Shown piece after piece: positions 50,201 to 62,665 of a stretch of DNA of 64,000 nt. The DNA comes from Panax quinquefolius (lineage: Eukaryota; Streptophyta; Magnoliopsida; Apiales; Araliaceae): NCBI GenBank assembly GCA_020205615.1, contig CM035162.1, forward strand, positions 45,560,464 through 45,624,463, written 5' to 3'. Numbering within the stretch: position 1 is the stretch's first letter; each line of letters begins with the position of its first letter. The notes under the pieces are model-generated. The model was not told where the DNA came from. It saw only the letters and a program-made list of their open reading frames with translations, and ran no database searches. The position numbers and the translations under genes are program-made.

Positions 50201-51075
50201 TTGTAATGTTTTGAACAAGTTGAGCTATAAAGAAGGAAAGGTAATGTAAAACTATCTTAGATAATAATGGTAAGAATTAAGAAATATCCGTATGTCGTAA
50301 TGCCGAAAGACAATCAAGAAAGTTGGTTTCGTGGATTTAAGTTATAGAACAAGAACCATAAGAAGTAAAGTTAAGTTTATAATACTGCGTATGTCAAATA
50401 TATGTCTAATTGATATGTGATATCCATATGTGATATATAGGAATTTCGAAGAGTCGTATAACGTAAACTGTAATTATATGTAGTGCTTAAGGCAATTTTC
50501 CTAACTTCATTCATATGTGAAATGAATGCTAATTTCTTTAAGCTTGCTCAGATGTTGTAAATGAGTAAGTTTGATCTATCTGCAAATGTGTTATATTTGT
50601 ATGTAAAGAATATTTGATTCTTGATTTTGTTGTTAATCAACTGATAGAACTTTTTGAGTAATTGAATGCTCACACTTGCTTAAAATAAAAATATTTTCAG
50701 CGAACGACAGTAGAATGAACTAAAGGATATTGTGAAGATCAAGCTAACCGGTATCCTGATGAAGTGTCATTCATTATATGAATGAGTGTGAAGATCAGGC
50801 CAAGACTTGTAATGTAGAATAGTTAATTAAACTATAGAGTAGTTTAATAAACTATTATGTATCTGTTATGGCAGATGAAAGTCACACGTGTTAAGCAGTG
50901 AAGAATAATGTAATTACCATTATTTGTATGTATGAAGATTTTAAAGTAATAGAATTTTGGATTTGAAGAAATATGTTGTTATACTTAATGATATAATGAT
51001 GTATGTAGATAATGAGAAGCACTAGGGATGCACTAAATCCAGGTTTGAAGATAGACCGGATTTAGGGGTGTTATA
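47225..51075 (+). mobile_element. 3' LTR of a gypsy element, plus orientation, 3.85 kb
   Basis: Starts TGTGACAACCTGAAAAATC after the PPT and ends GGATTTAGGGGTGTTATA, where the last CA has become TA. Landmarks shared with other gypsy LTRs include 'gcactattcatcctatgaat' near 47453. Several GAACGAACGAAGAACG phrases occur at 48778-49150. Almost all of its internal region is gone (at most ~70 bp remain upstream). Confidence 0.75.
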
Positions 51076-51079
51076 GTGT

Positions 51080-54060
51080 GTGGATCTTGTCTGGAAACCA
51101 ATTCGGCAAAAGAGAATGATTTTTGCACCTAAACGACAGAAAATCATTGATGGTGAAATGGCCAACTTATTAGGGCCTAAATTCTTCTTTGAGATCGATT
51201 ACCCGAAGTGGTTGGCAAACATGGTGTCTAAAAGTAGAACAGAAAGTGCAAGATCTACATCGACTACACAGATTTGAACAAGGCGTGCCCGAATGACTTC
51301 TACCCCGTTTCACATATTGACTTGTTGATCGATATTACTTCAGGGTTTTCTTTATTGAGTTTTCAAGATACCTTTTTGAGATACAACCAGATTTCGATGT
51401 ATAAGGAGGATATTCATAAAATGACCTTTATCACTCATCGAGCTATTTATGGATATAAGAAGATGGCATTTGGGTTGCTTAATGTTGTAGCTACTTATTA
51501 GATGATGATGAATAACGTATGCAGAAGGCACTTAGGACGAAGTATGGAGGTTTATCGTCCAAAGTATATATCTGTTTGGGACCATCTAGACGATTTGGAG
51601 GATTGCTTCAAGATTATCATAGATCACAACATTTGCTTAAATCTAACTAAGGACAATTTCGGTCTTAGTTTGGGGAAGTTCCTTAGGTATCTAGTTAGAA
51701 ACGGGGAATTAAATCCAACCCGAAGAAGTTTAAGGTTATACTAGATATGAAGTGCCCCTAAAACCTTCAAAGACATGCTACGTTTAATTGGTCGGATTGC
51801 AGTGTTAAGGAGATTCATGTCCAAATCAGTAAAACAATGCCTTTTGTTCTTCGACACTCTAAAGGGACTAAAAAATAAGAAAACCTTCTAATGGACTTCA
51901 GAGTGTGAAGACACACTCCAAGGGATCAAAAAGTACATGTCTTCGGCACCATTATTGATGAAGTCAATCCCTTCGGAGCCACTTTATTTTTATTTGTCAG
52001 CAAGTTCATTGGAGATTGGGCAGTTCTGGTACAAGAAATAGGTGGGAAGCAATTCCACATTAATTACATCAGTCACTCACTCCAGGATGCTGAAACTCGA
52101 TATCCAAAAATGGAAAAATTTTTCTTGGTAGTGGCTAGACGGAAGCTTTGACACTATTTCCAAGGTCGGTATGTAGTGGAATACACGGATCGGCCCCTAA
52201 AGAAGGTATTGCATAAACCTGATGTTTTAGGTCGAATCCCTGCATGGGTCATGGAGTTGACATAGTTCGTTTGTAATATCACCCTTAGAAAGCTATAAAG
52301 GGTCAAACATTGACAGATTTTGTGGTAAAATGTTCATTTTCTGAATCGGATTCTTCAGACCAAATGAATACAGTTATGGGATTGGTCACATATGTCCAGC
52401 CAGTAAAAACTTTGTGGACTCTCTATGTTAATGGGTCTTTAACTTCAGATGTTAGTGGGGCCGAAGTGATATTGACAAGCCCCAAGGGGTTCAAGGCCAC
52501 CAACAACGAGGCCAAATATGATGCAATATATATTAGTCGGGTTGCGATTGGCTCGAAGCCTGGAGATTCACTTGGTTATCTTCAGTGATTCTAACTTAGT
52601 AGTCAAGTAGATTTTGGTAGAATATGAGGCCCAAGGGTTAAGGATGTTAAAGTATTTGGCTGAAGTCAAAGATCGGTTGCACTACTTTGGTTCTTATTCT
52701 TTTCATTAAGTGGATCGGTCGAATAATACCATGGACAATGCCTTGTCCAAATTTGACCACGATAGAAGTGATTTCTTTTGGGGGTTTAGTTTATTTGGAA
52801 ATTCTTGATGCTCGAAGTGTTAGAGGACGGAGATTCTTGAAAAAGAAAGATTGGACAGTTGGCTCACGTTATATTTAGAGAGTACCTTAGTGGTGGGATT
52901 TTTCCTTCGAACCGGATGTTAGCAAGGAAAATAAAGCTTAAAAGTTCTTACTTCATCTTAATCGATGGAGATCTGTATCGGTGGACATTTTTTTCTCCAT
53001 TAATTAAGTGTTTGGTGCCATTCGAGGTGGCTTATGTCTTTCAGGAGGTACATAAAGAGATTTGTGGTGACCATATGCGAGCTAAGGCACTGGCATACAA
53101 AGTGTTGAGATAGGGATATTATTGGCCGACCATATTCCAAGAGTCTAAGGACTACATGAAGAAATATCTTAGGTGTTAACTGAACATTCCTATTCCACAC
53201 CAGCCTCCTAAGGAGCCATCTTCGGTCATACTCCCGATCCTTTTTGCAATACGGGGAATCGATATTTTGTGTCCATTACCGAAGGCTAAGGGACAAATGA
53301 GTTTCATGATATTTGCAATCGATTACATAACTAAGTGGGTAGAGGCAAAACCTCATCGAATAATTATTTAGTAGGAGTGCTTAAAACTCTTCAAGGAATT
53401 TGTTGTGTTTAGGTTCAACATCCCTAGGGTTTTGGTATCAGATAATTGTCATCAGTTTATGAGGTCTAAGATTGAGGAATTCATGGCAGATTGGAATATT
53501 CAACATCAAAAAATGTCAGTTACTCATCCTCAGTACAATGACCAAGTAGAGGTAACGAATCAGACACTTCTTAACGATATCAAAAGGAGGTTGGAACAAA
53601 CTAAAGGTCGTTAACCAGAAGAGCTTAGTGTTCTATAGGCATATGAGATTACTCTTAGGACGACAATAAGAGATTCACCGTTCAGGTTGGCTTATAGGAC
53701 TGATGCCCTTGTTTCGGTAGAGATCAAATCTCCCCCTCTTCGGGTTAGTCACTACAAGAAATTATATAATGATGAAGGCCTTCGACTTAATTTGGATTTA
53801 TTAGAGGAGGTTCAGGAGTCGACATTGATACGGTTAGCAATTTATCAACGCAAGACTACCCAACATTATAACTGAATTATTAAACTAAGGAGGTTCTAGG
53901 TTGGGGACTTCGTACTTCGCGAAGTTAAAGCATATAATCCACAGAAAACATGCAAGCTTATGCGTAACTAGAGGGACCTCGTGAAGTTATTGAGATGCCA
54001 AAGACTAATAGTTATCGACTTCGGGTAACAGATGGTTTAGATATAAAAAACACTTGATAT
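51080..54060 (+). pseudogene. Tat/Ogre-type gypsy pol: RT, RNase H, second RNase H, integrase
   Basis: Plus strand, many frames broken by stops. RT: FEIDYPKWLAN, DLNKACPNDFYPVSHID, FITHRAIYGYKKMAFGLLN; the catalytic YVDD is absent, the text passing from MEVY to DHLDDLEDCF. RNase H remnants lie at ~51760-52250. A second RNase H-like region starts at ~52415 (LWTLYVNGSLTSDVSGAEVI, NNEAKYDAI), the mark of the Tat/Ogre lineage. Integrase: the zinc-binding part (EVHKEICGDHMRAKAL, YYWP), then GIDIL, VLVSDN and VEVTNQTL supplying the DDE positions, then GDFVLREVKA. Many breaks are Trp-to-stop changes, as in old methylated copies. Upstream RT and gag are cut away where the LTR ends at 51075. Confidence 0.88.
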
Positions 54061-54239
54061 GTAGTTTTATTTTTACAAGTTATGTAAATTTTCCAATTTA
54101 TCAATAAAAATAGTGTATCCATTCAATTCATGATCGTTGAAACATTTATATACCTCTAAAAAAGTTTTTACATATTATTTTATCCAAGTTCGAAAAAAGA
54201 AAAAAATTATTTAGAAAGGTTTATTGGTGGGTTGGAGGG

Positions 54240-54830
54240 TTAATTATCTTTGGCCTTTGGTTCCTCATCTGAAGAATCTAGAATTGAAGGGTCAAGACCA
54301 GTCGCGAGCATTTTTGTCTTGTCGTTCTCTATCGCACTCTGGTAGTTATCGCCAAATTGGAGCATAACATCCTTGGTCAGTTCGGGAGAAGTTCTATATT
54401 GTTCAATCAACTGTTGCTTGGCTTCGGTCATCGGAGGACCTTGGTCTTTGAGTACGTTGAAGTCCTTCTCCAACGCTTTATTGATCTTCATCAAGGACAT
54501 CATCTTCACATGCATATCATCTATTTGTTTCTGAAGGGTCGATAACGCTTTCTTCAGACTCTCGTTTTCACCCTTTAGTTCACCACGATCAACTAGAAAT
54601 TGTTTCCTATGTTCGGCTAGCTCGGAGGCTTGCCATTTTATTGTCCTCAATTCACTTGACAGCTTCTGACAATAGAAAGTGGTGTTTGCATGCAGATTAT
54701 GTTCCCTTTCAAGAATGGATGTCACTGCCTGAACCTGGAGCTTGAGACAAGCAACGTTGACTTCTAATTCCTTCTCTGTAGCCGTTATTTTGGAAAGTTG
54801 ACGCAAGGTTCGGGAAAGGACATCATTGGA
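54240..54830 (-). CDS. Antisense coiled-coil ORF downstream of Tat-type integrase
   Basis: An open stretch of 196 codons, antisense to the pol upstream. It starts after a TAG that reads well as a splice acceptor (54833-54831), so it is probably the last exon of a spliced gene; no ATG is at its head. Residues 1-125 are a long heptad-rich coiled coil (KELEVNVACLKLQVQAV, ENESLKKALSTLQKQIDDM). Then comes a conserved-looking tail (LTKDVMLQFGDNYQSAI, DPSILDSSDEEPKAKDN). Tat-lineage elements such as Grande are known to carry antisense ORFs between integrase and 3' LTR, and position and strand fit that. Function unknown. The frame is intact while the neighbouring pol is full of stops. Confidence 0.65.
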   Translation of the reverse strand, partial: SNDVLSRTLRQLSKITATEKELEVNVACLKLQVQAVTSILEREHNLHANTTFYCQKLSSELRTIKWQASELAEHRKQFLVDRGELKGENESLKKALSTLQKQIDDMHVKMMSLMKINKALEKDFNVLKDQGPPMTEAKQQLIEQYRTSPELTKDVMLQFGDNYQSAIENDKTKMLATGLDPSILDSSDEEPKAKDN

Positions 54831-54833
54831 CTA

Positions 54834-56596
54834 CAATATGGAGCTTATAATTTAGAGTCAAAGAAAGGGGAAAATGTTTGTAAGGGGTGTTGAGTAGGGG
54901 TACTTAACCGACCCTTGTGCATCACGTTGGCATAAATGAGTTATTGATGAGTGATGTCCTCGAACCTATCCTCATCCCAGAGAAGGATGAAGTACTCAAA
55001 GAGTTCATACAAATAGTCGTCTTTATTTTTCGGCCAGAGTAATTTCAAAGCATGTGCTTCTCGAGCTTGTACGGATATGGTGGGAGATTTTGTTGTATGA
55101 GGTGGTGTTGTTTGTTGAGTTTGAGGTCTGGGGGTTGTTTGGGGTGTGGTTTTTTGGAGGGAGGTTCGGAAGATGGTCTTTCATGTTTTTTTTCTTTTTT
55201 TGTTGGCAAGGTTTGGGTTTGGTGGATTGGATGGGTTAGGTTTCAACATGTTAAGTGGTTTTAGGCTTGGTAGCTTGAGGGGCATCGAGGGAGGTGATTT
55301 CGGATGGTTTGGCAGGGGTAATGATGGAGGAAATCTTTACCAACATTCGTCTTTTCTTTTAGAGTAAAACATTCTGCTATGAGATGGTCATGTCTACTGG
55401 GCTCTTTTCAATGAAGGATGGTGTCGAGATAGTAGAAGATGGTTGTTCTGGCATCGGGACAGATGAGATTGGTTGCACTAAAATAGGGGTTCATCTTGGG
55501 TGTTTGATGGGATGTTTGGTTCATTAGGAGGCATAGGTGGATTGGCAGTGGTTTAGTTGGGTTCGGGGTGGTTTCGAAAGGTGTTTGATGACTTGTCTAG
55601 GTGGTTGATGACGGCTTGAGGAAAGACATTATAGATCGATGAAAAAGGATGAGAATGAATATTTAAAATGATTTATATAAAAAATAATGTTTTCAGGACT
55701 TACATTTATTGTTGTGAAGCCAGGATTGGTCAGAAAGCAATCCAGACTCTATTCTTCTGTTGGCATTTTGGAGACAATGGACTTGAATTCTTTGATCCAC
55801 TTTTCGAGGAACTTATTGACCACTAATTAAGTTAGCCCTTGAGGGTTCGACCCAGTTTGGTAAGAGATGGGTGTTAGGGCCCTTGATGTAAAACCAATGG
55901 GAGTATCATCCCATATTGTTAGATGGGGTCTCATCAAGATTCGGTTCTTCAGGTGTTTGTTTAATTTGCGAAACCCTGGTTCATTGGATCTGCCTAAGGG
56001 AAAACATGGCAAAGTAGAAGTCCATGCGAGGTGGAATGACACACTCGTGGCAGAGGGCGATGAAATAGATCAAATGAATATATGATTTTGACACCAATTA
56101 GGAAAATCTGATACCAACGAAATCGAGGAAAACAGAGATGATTTCATGAAGGGGAAATCTGACCCTATATTTCAGAGCACAGAGAAGAATGGCAGTCCAA
56201 CCGTCAGGTCGGCGATACATTTTCTCATTCTGCTTTGGTGTGCAAAGTTTGTATTGGGTAGGGATGAGATATTGATGGAGTATGTCATGATGGGCTTGAT
56301 CATTGATGGAGGATCAGGTATTGATATAATAGTAGGCTTTTTCTCAAGAATATTCCTCTAGCATCTTCATTTTATTGATTTTAGCTTTGGTTCGGACCGA
56401 CGATGGAATGTCTTCGGTGGCGGAAGAGGAGGTTGCAATTTAGGGGGTGACGATGATGGTGGTAGTGTTTAGAGGTTGTTGTGTTTCTGGGTTTTGGGTA
56501 GTAGTGGCGACATATGGCGTAGTTTCAATTGTGGGTTAAGAAGAAGGTGAGGTGGGTTCCACAGTGGGGAGAGTGACGGGAGTGGTAGCCTGAGTT
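54834..56596 (-). other. Decayed upstream part of the antisense ORF region
   Basis: The minus strand gives short readable stretches (for example IWDDTPIGFTSRALTPISYQ near 55920-55860) between stops. They may be earlier exons of the antisense gene at 54240-54830, but no domain is recognised. No LTR end for the Tat element was found. Confidence 0.4.
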
Positions 56597-56867
56597 GTGA
56601 CGCCCCCAAAATTAGGTATACATCACCCATCTTGAGTCGCCAAATACATGGTACAAAATTCAAATACAATTTAATTATACAACAGTCGTGTAAAATACGA
56701 CAAAACAAATGCTCTGAGTTTGAATACAAATATTGTCATCTAGAGAGTATACAAACTCAATGGAGTCCTCATTACAATTATTATCACACTTTTTCACAGA
56801 ATAGTGAGGACTACTAATGCATCATCTAGGACCATCACTCCGTTCCCCGACTAGTCCCAGCTACGTT
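56597..56867 (-). mobile_element. LTR fragment of the gypsy 1 relative
   Basis: Starts TGTGACGCCCCCAAAATTAGG and runs 270 bp with close similarity to the reverse complement of 43740-44009. It is cut at 56868 by the start of the copia LTR. Confidence 0.8.
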
Positions 56868-58746
56868 TGTTAGGTTTGTAATATTTAATAACGCAATCAA
56901 ATTGCAAAAATAATGCGGAAGCGTGTAAAATCAGAGTTTAAAAAAATTTACAAACCATAAACCCGGATCACCCTTTATGCACAATTATTAATTAAACGAA
57001 AAGATAAAGAATAAAATCATACCCTTGAAGATCGAAAGCTTCCTCGAAGTACAAGTTCACCTCCAATCCTTTTAGCGTTCAACTTGAATCCACCGGGTTT
57101 GGTTCCTTCCTTTGATCAACGTTAGCCACCCATGTGTTTGGCCTCAGAGGTAATCCACCAAGGAAGAATAGGAATTCAAGAAGAAGGGGTATTGGCTCAA
57201 CCCTAGTTTTCTATCTCTATAGAAAAGGCGTACTCTCCCACAAATTGGAATTATTACGTATTAGTAAAAGTCAACAACCCCCATCACCCATAATAAGACT
57301 CCTCTTATTTATAGATGTGGGCAACCCACCTTAACAATTAAGGAATTGGATTTTATTTAATTAATTAAATTCTTTTAATTAATTAAGCTCCCTAATCTTA
57401 TTAGGGATAATTAATTAAACTTCTTTAACTAATTTTTCTTCCTAATCCAATTAGGAATAAATGAGAGTATTTATATTAAATTAATTCCTAAACTCTTTTA
57501 GAAATTATAATAATAATAATAATTATAATAATATTAATAAGACTCCTCTTATTAATTTATATTTAATATTTCAAAATATTAAATAATAAATATTAAGCTA
57601 TTTAATTTATTCTATCACCATAGATTAAATTAAATATACATAACATATTATTACGATTATGGCATTTACTTCTTAAATAATTATTCTTCCTTTTTTTATT
57701 GTGTGACCCTTTTTAGGTTCTCCATATTAAATAGGTTGTGAATAAATCAATTAGAACAATTTAATCTTATTTAAATAAATAAATTAAATAATTTATTTAT
57801 TTAAATAAATAATATTTATTCTACAATAGGGATAAGCCTCCCCTAGCGATCAACGACTTTCGAGATAATATAGATTTCAACATTAATCATAAAAGAACCT
57901 TTGAGTAAATAGTTACTGCATAATTCAATCTTTCCACCATACAATGTCCCAATTAAATATAAGACATGGAATTATTGTCAAGTCTTATTTTATTTAATTA
58001 TATGTATTTCGATCCTTAAATGCACAACACCAAATAATGCAAATTAGAAACTCCTTTCTAATTTCATTCTCGCCCTAACCAAGGACTACTTAGGGTTGTC
58101 ATTTATCGAATCATAGGACATTTCTCTTTTTATTAAGTGGTAGATTCTTTATTGATCATACATTATCTCCATGTACAACTTATTATACCCAAGCATACCC
58201 TTTGATATACCCTAAGGGTCTTAAGGAATAAGTCAAAGTATAACTCATCATACACAAGATACTATGATGATCTCAAGTCCAAGGATCACTTGTACTACTA
58301 TCACTACAGGAATTCCTATTGACAAGCAAGTAAAACTCCATTAGGTATTCCTTAGCGAGGCACGTTCAAATGAACTTATTCTCTAATAAGCACCTACATA
58401 CTTGCTTTAGTGTCTCCACACAAATGATCATGAGATCAATCATCCTCATCCAATGAAAGCAAGCAACGTATGTACCAATCTATCCAGGATACACTAATCC
58501 CCAATTTAGTAATCCAATGATTGGGAACTATTTTAGTTTTTAGCTTTCTAAGAATTTAGATCTCATTAGAATGATCATCATCATTATTCTAAAAGCATTG
58601 CTTAAAACTATGGGTTTATCACATATTATAAAAACAAAGATCGTAGATAATTAAAAGCCTTTAATAAATTAATACTTTTATTAATAAATGAATAAGATTG
58701 TTACAAAGTATATGCTTTATCATCAAACATGATTGGCTTGTGTGCA
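56868..58746 (-). mobile_element. 3' LTR of the copia element, 1879 bp
   Basis: Begins TGTTAGGTTTGTAATATTT and ends CTTGTGTGCA on the given strand. To its right, on the minus strand, lies the copia-type GTGGGAGATTG PPT (about 58766-58756). Confidence 0.75.
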
Positions 58747-58766
58747 TACTACTTTCAATCTCCCAC

Positions 58767-60100
58767 TTACACTAAAGCCAATCGTCATGGTATCTTATAC
58801 TCTTCTTCTCTAAGTGGCGATTATCCTAACATTGGATAAGCTTTAGTTAATGGATATGTAATGTTGTTCTTGAGAGTCCACTATCTCTATAGTGATTTCC
58901 CATCTTTCAATGATTCTAATAATCAAATGAAAGTGCCACAACACATGTTTAGATCCAAGATGAGACTTAGGAACTATTCCTAGTTCGTAATGAACTTTTA
59001 ATCCAAACAATCAACTTGCAGACTTCATTTATAGCTATATACTTTTCTTTATCACTAAACCACAATTCTTTCTTTGTTTGGAACCTTTCCAATTCATCGC
59101 ACCACCGTTTCAAGATAACGCTTTTACCTTAAAGTGGATTTTCTCATCATCTTAGTCCGTCTCGAAAAACTTGAGTCCATTAAGCCCTCTAGTTTTAATT
59201 TAGACCCACCATGAATATGATCACATCCTTAGTGCCGGTTAAGCACTTTAAGATGTTTTTCACTGACTCATAGTGAACTTCTCCATAATATGACTGATCA
59301 ACATCAGGTCTCGTACATTTCATTGCATACATGATTGTCACTCATGCGACCTCTCTTTTCAGGAGTCTGTGGGGACTATTAGGAGAGATACACTCCATAG
59401 CTCATCTACATGAGACATCTCTTGGAGTTTGCCATGCTAAACGACTTTAGCATCAAATGAATATACGTTCTTTGGGTTAAGTTGAGCATCCTTTTAAATC
59501 TATCTATATAGATTTATATCAACAATTAAGATACTCTTCCAAATCATTCACGGAGGAATGTTTAGACAACTTTATCTTTATTGATTATAGCATTGGTATG
59601 TCATTCCTCATCCGTAGTATATCAACATATAGTACTAGGAATGTCACGATGCTCCCACTGACCCTTTTGTACACACTAGGTTCATTCTTATTTTTGATAA
59701 AATCAAACTCTTTTGAGTGCCTCATCAAAAGCGAATGTTCCATATTTGAGAAACTTGCTTCAATCCATTTCTCCCGAAAGTGTCTACAACACTTACTTCA
59801 TCGTATGTAATCTGGTCATTCATCTTCATGATGTGTACCTCATCATCATCATCCATGATGAATCCATACCTCCTAGGTATCTTTGGTACTATTCCAGATT
59901 TACAATTCAGTTGTGGTATAATAGGTCTATCTACAGGTTCCTCTTATTTGACTTATAGTATTTTGTGGTTCTTGAACTTTTCAAGATCTATTATCCTCCC
60001 ACTAGCCCCTTCAATGATAAACACCTTTATCTTAGAAGGCAGCGTGTTTTACAACAAACACCTTTTGCTAAGTAGGATTATAGAACATATACCCTAAACT
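58767..60100 (-). pseudogene. Copia RNase H and RT remnants
   Basis: On the minus strand RT is readable as DFIKNKNEPSVYKRVSGSIV and FLVLYVDILRMRNDIPML. The YVDD box has lost one Asp codon (tatgttgatatacta), so it would be inactive even without the other breaks. Farther on come YAMKCTRPDVDQS and VKNILKCLTGTKDVI. RNase H remnants are near 58790-58960 (KHVLWHFHLI, ITIEIVDSQ). Confidence 0.8.
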
Positions 60101-60949
60101 TACTTTAGGATGTACCACAAATTGTACTTGTCAAATCTTGTCCCAAGCTTATCCTTTGAAACCTTTTCACATAAGTTGGACAACCCCTTATCTTAACATA
60201 CTTAAGATTAGGAATCCTCCCCGTCCATAACTTTTATGGAGTCTTGGGGCGGATTTTGAGGTTACATTTTCGTAGATATGCGACCATTTCTAGGACATTA
60301 TCCCGGAAGGATCTTGGAATGTCGGTAAAATCATTTTGGACCGCATATGTCCAACAAGGTACGATTTTCATTCGAGATACATCAATTAATTATTGCGTAT
60401 CGGGATGTGTCCATTATGAGAAAAACCATTTGAGATGATCTAGAAACTTATTGCACAAGTATTCCTTCCTTGATCCGATCAAAGAATCCTAATACTTTGC
60501 CAATTTGTTTCACTTTTGAATTCTTTGAACCTTTCAAATAATTCATATACTTGTATTCAAACAAATACACACATTCAACTTTTGAATGATCATCTCTTTT
60601 TCTTATACTAATTTGTTCAATATGCAAAATTATTTTCATGTAAGTCAAGTATACAAAATTTATTAAGTAATATTTCGATTCTATACAAAACATTATTATT
60701 ATAAATAGAAACAACAATTGTTCTTAATTATAATACCAAGGATTTCATTGTCCAACAATAAAATGGAAATAATATTTTAACAAGAACTGGAATACAATAA
60801 CAACTTATTGACTTAATAGATTTGCCGTAGGCATTGCTAAACTATAAGTTTCTATGGCTAATATGGCAACCTTTGCTACATTTCCGCACATAGGATTACT
60901 TATATTTGTTTAGCTTTCTACTTCGCTTGGTCCTTTCATAAATCTATAT
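60101..60949 (-). pseudogene. Copia middle region, poorly readable
   Basis: This should be the integrase to RT region by position. One open minus-strand stretch (60717-60448) exists but shows no domain I can name. It contains neither the integrase HHCC nor DDE motifs, so most of the integrase appears deleted. Confidence 0.45.
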
Positions 60950-61760
60950 TTATGATAACCAAAGTTGGTATCCAATACCCAAGTAGAACATTGACTTAAA
61001 GAAAATTTTATTTTAAATCATGAACAAATTTGTATTTATAAGAAACTTCACTAAGCTTCTTTTGGTTAGCCTCAAAGAAGATGCTTCTTCCAGCTTTCTT
61101 TCCGTTGTCAAAGCTTATAAAGTGGAAGCAAACTCCTTTGCTATCCGTGACGCTTTTGTTCTTATTAACCTTTGTTTATGCCTTTCTATTTACCTTCTTT
61201 GAATCGTTCTTCTTTTCAGAAGATTATTTGGCCCCTACCAGTAAGACTTGGTCTTTCTTGGTTGGAAAGTGACTCTCATCATTTTTCAACATGTTAAGCA
61301 AATCAACGAAGCTGATATCTAGCTTGTTTATATGAAAAATTCACAACAATTGTGAAAGGAGTAGGGAGTGAGTGCAAGATCAAATCTTAGCTCAACTCTC
61401 CATCCATGACAAAACCGGTTGTCCTAATTGTTCAATCAAATTGATTATGTTAAGAACTTTTTTATCATCTTATAGTGCCATTGGCCATTCTAGATCGGAA
61501 GAGCTCCTTAGATATCTCGATATCTATCACCCTACTTTCCTCACCATCAACTACTTGATGTGCGTGAATATAGTAGGAGCATCCATAGTTTCATCGCCGA
61601 CGTTGAAGCTCGTTACTCATGGATGCGAGCATGATGCATTGAGCCAACTGTGCATCATCTTGTCACTTTCTAAAAGTAGCAATGTCTTCCTAGAAGGCAT
61701 TGTCTGCAACCATTGCAGGGATAGGCATAAGATAGCTTTTCAGCTATGAGAACTATTTTC
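60950..61760 (-). pseudogene. Copia gag remnant
   Basis: On the minus strand, with frame breaks: QLAQCIMLASMSNELQRR, SKELFRSRMANG, DLILHSLPTPFTIVVNF, then a Lys-rich segment (FPTKKDQVLLVGAKSSEKK) and a knuckle remnant. The order matches copia gag. Confidence 0.8.
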
Positions 61761-62048
61761 AAATTCCTTAACCAATCCGTTTAATTCGGTCTGGTTAATT
61801 TAGCATCTAATATGTTTCGCAGTGATAGTAATTTTAGACATTGTAAAATTCTGTAAATGAATTTGTTATTAACAATATTTTTAACATACATTCTTTTATT
61901 AATTACCAAAATAATTTAGGTCTTGTTTTAAATTGGTATCTCCCACTATTTTTTTCTTCAAACTATATTACCCTCACTTATATAGTTCGGCAAAATCTAA
62001 TTAAAGATTTGCTAGTGAGAATAAGGATCCCATTTCAAATGTATATAG

Positions 62049-62347
62049 CCTTGTGGTGACACAACAAACTATATATAAATAAATAGGTAAACAACTTTTG
62101 TCAATTACATCAACTATGCAACTCCTTTTCTTTTGCCTCTTAGATTATTTTGATCAAGTGGTGGCACATCCGAATCAAAATTATCCAAGTTAAGTCCGAC
62201 CTAGCACTCCATATATTCAAAAAAGAAAAATATCATCCTTGTGGTGACACAACAAAACAATATTGTTCAATTTTCTTTATAAGCATCAAATGTGATAAAT
62301 TAACATCTTAAATACTTAATACTTGCCTTGTGGTGACACAACAAACT
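62049..62347. repeat. Three spaced copies of CCTTGTGGTGACACAACAAA
   Basis: Identical 20-bp copies start at 62049, 62237 and 62326 in otherwise unrelated AT-rich sequence; two continue with CT. Confidence 0.92.
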
Positions 62348-62633
62348 CATATTAAATATTTAATACTCTATTAATTTTATCATGCTAGAAGGCTGACGCT
62401 CGATATTCCAAATATCTTTGAACGCTTAGGACTTAATATATAAAATTGAGGGTTTGTTATTAATTTGTCTCATCTTGTTTAGCACGTACGCATTGCATAT
62501 ATATATATAAAATACGCGTATTATATTAATGAACATGCTGAAGCATGTTTGCATAATATATAATATATATAGTATAAGCATATGCATATAGAATACTATA
62601 TTCTACCGGATTGATTATGGACTTTTATTCTAG

Positions 62634-62665
62634 TTTGGTTCACTAGAGCCACCAAGTGAACCAAA
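62634..62665. repeat. Perfect 11-bp inverted repeat (hairpin)
   Basis: TTTGGTTCACT, a 10-base loop (agagccacca), then AGTGAACCAAA. Confidence 0.9.

Larger units (their letters stand above)
56868..61800 (-). mobile_element. Ty1/copia element, decayed, minus orientation
   Basis: 3' LTR at 56868-58746, a PPT just right of it, then pol (RNase H, RT) and gag in reverse order toward 61800. Many stops and indels. The 5' LTR was not identified. Confidence 0.82.

Noticed and set aside
51080..54060. Possible endogenous plant pararetrovirus
   Set aside because: An integrase with DDE positions and a second RNase H region identify a Tat/Ogre-type gypsy element; no movement or coat protein features were seen.
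55052..55367. Three overlapping Gly/Trp-rich plus-strand frames
   Set aside because: G/T-rich composition leaves all three frames open; no domain or start context supports a gene.
59598..61749. Several plus-strand open frames of 60-125 codons
   Set aside because: They are antisense to copia RT and gag, which read clearly on the minus strand.
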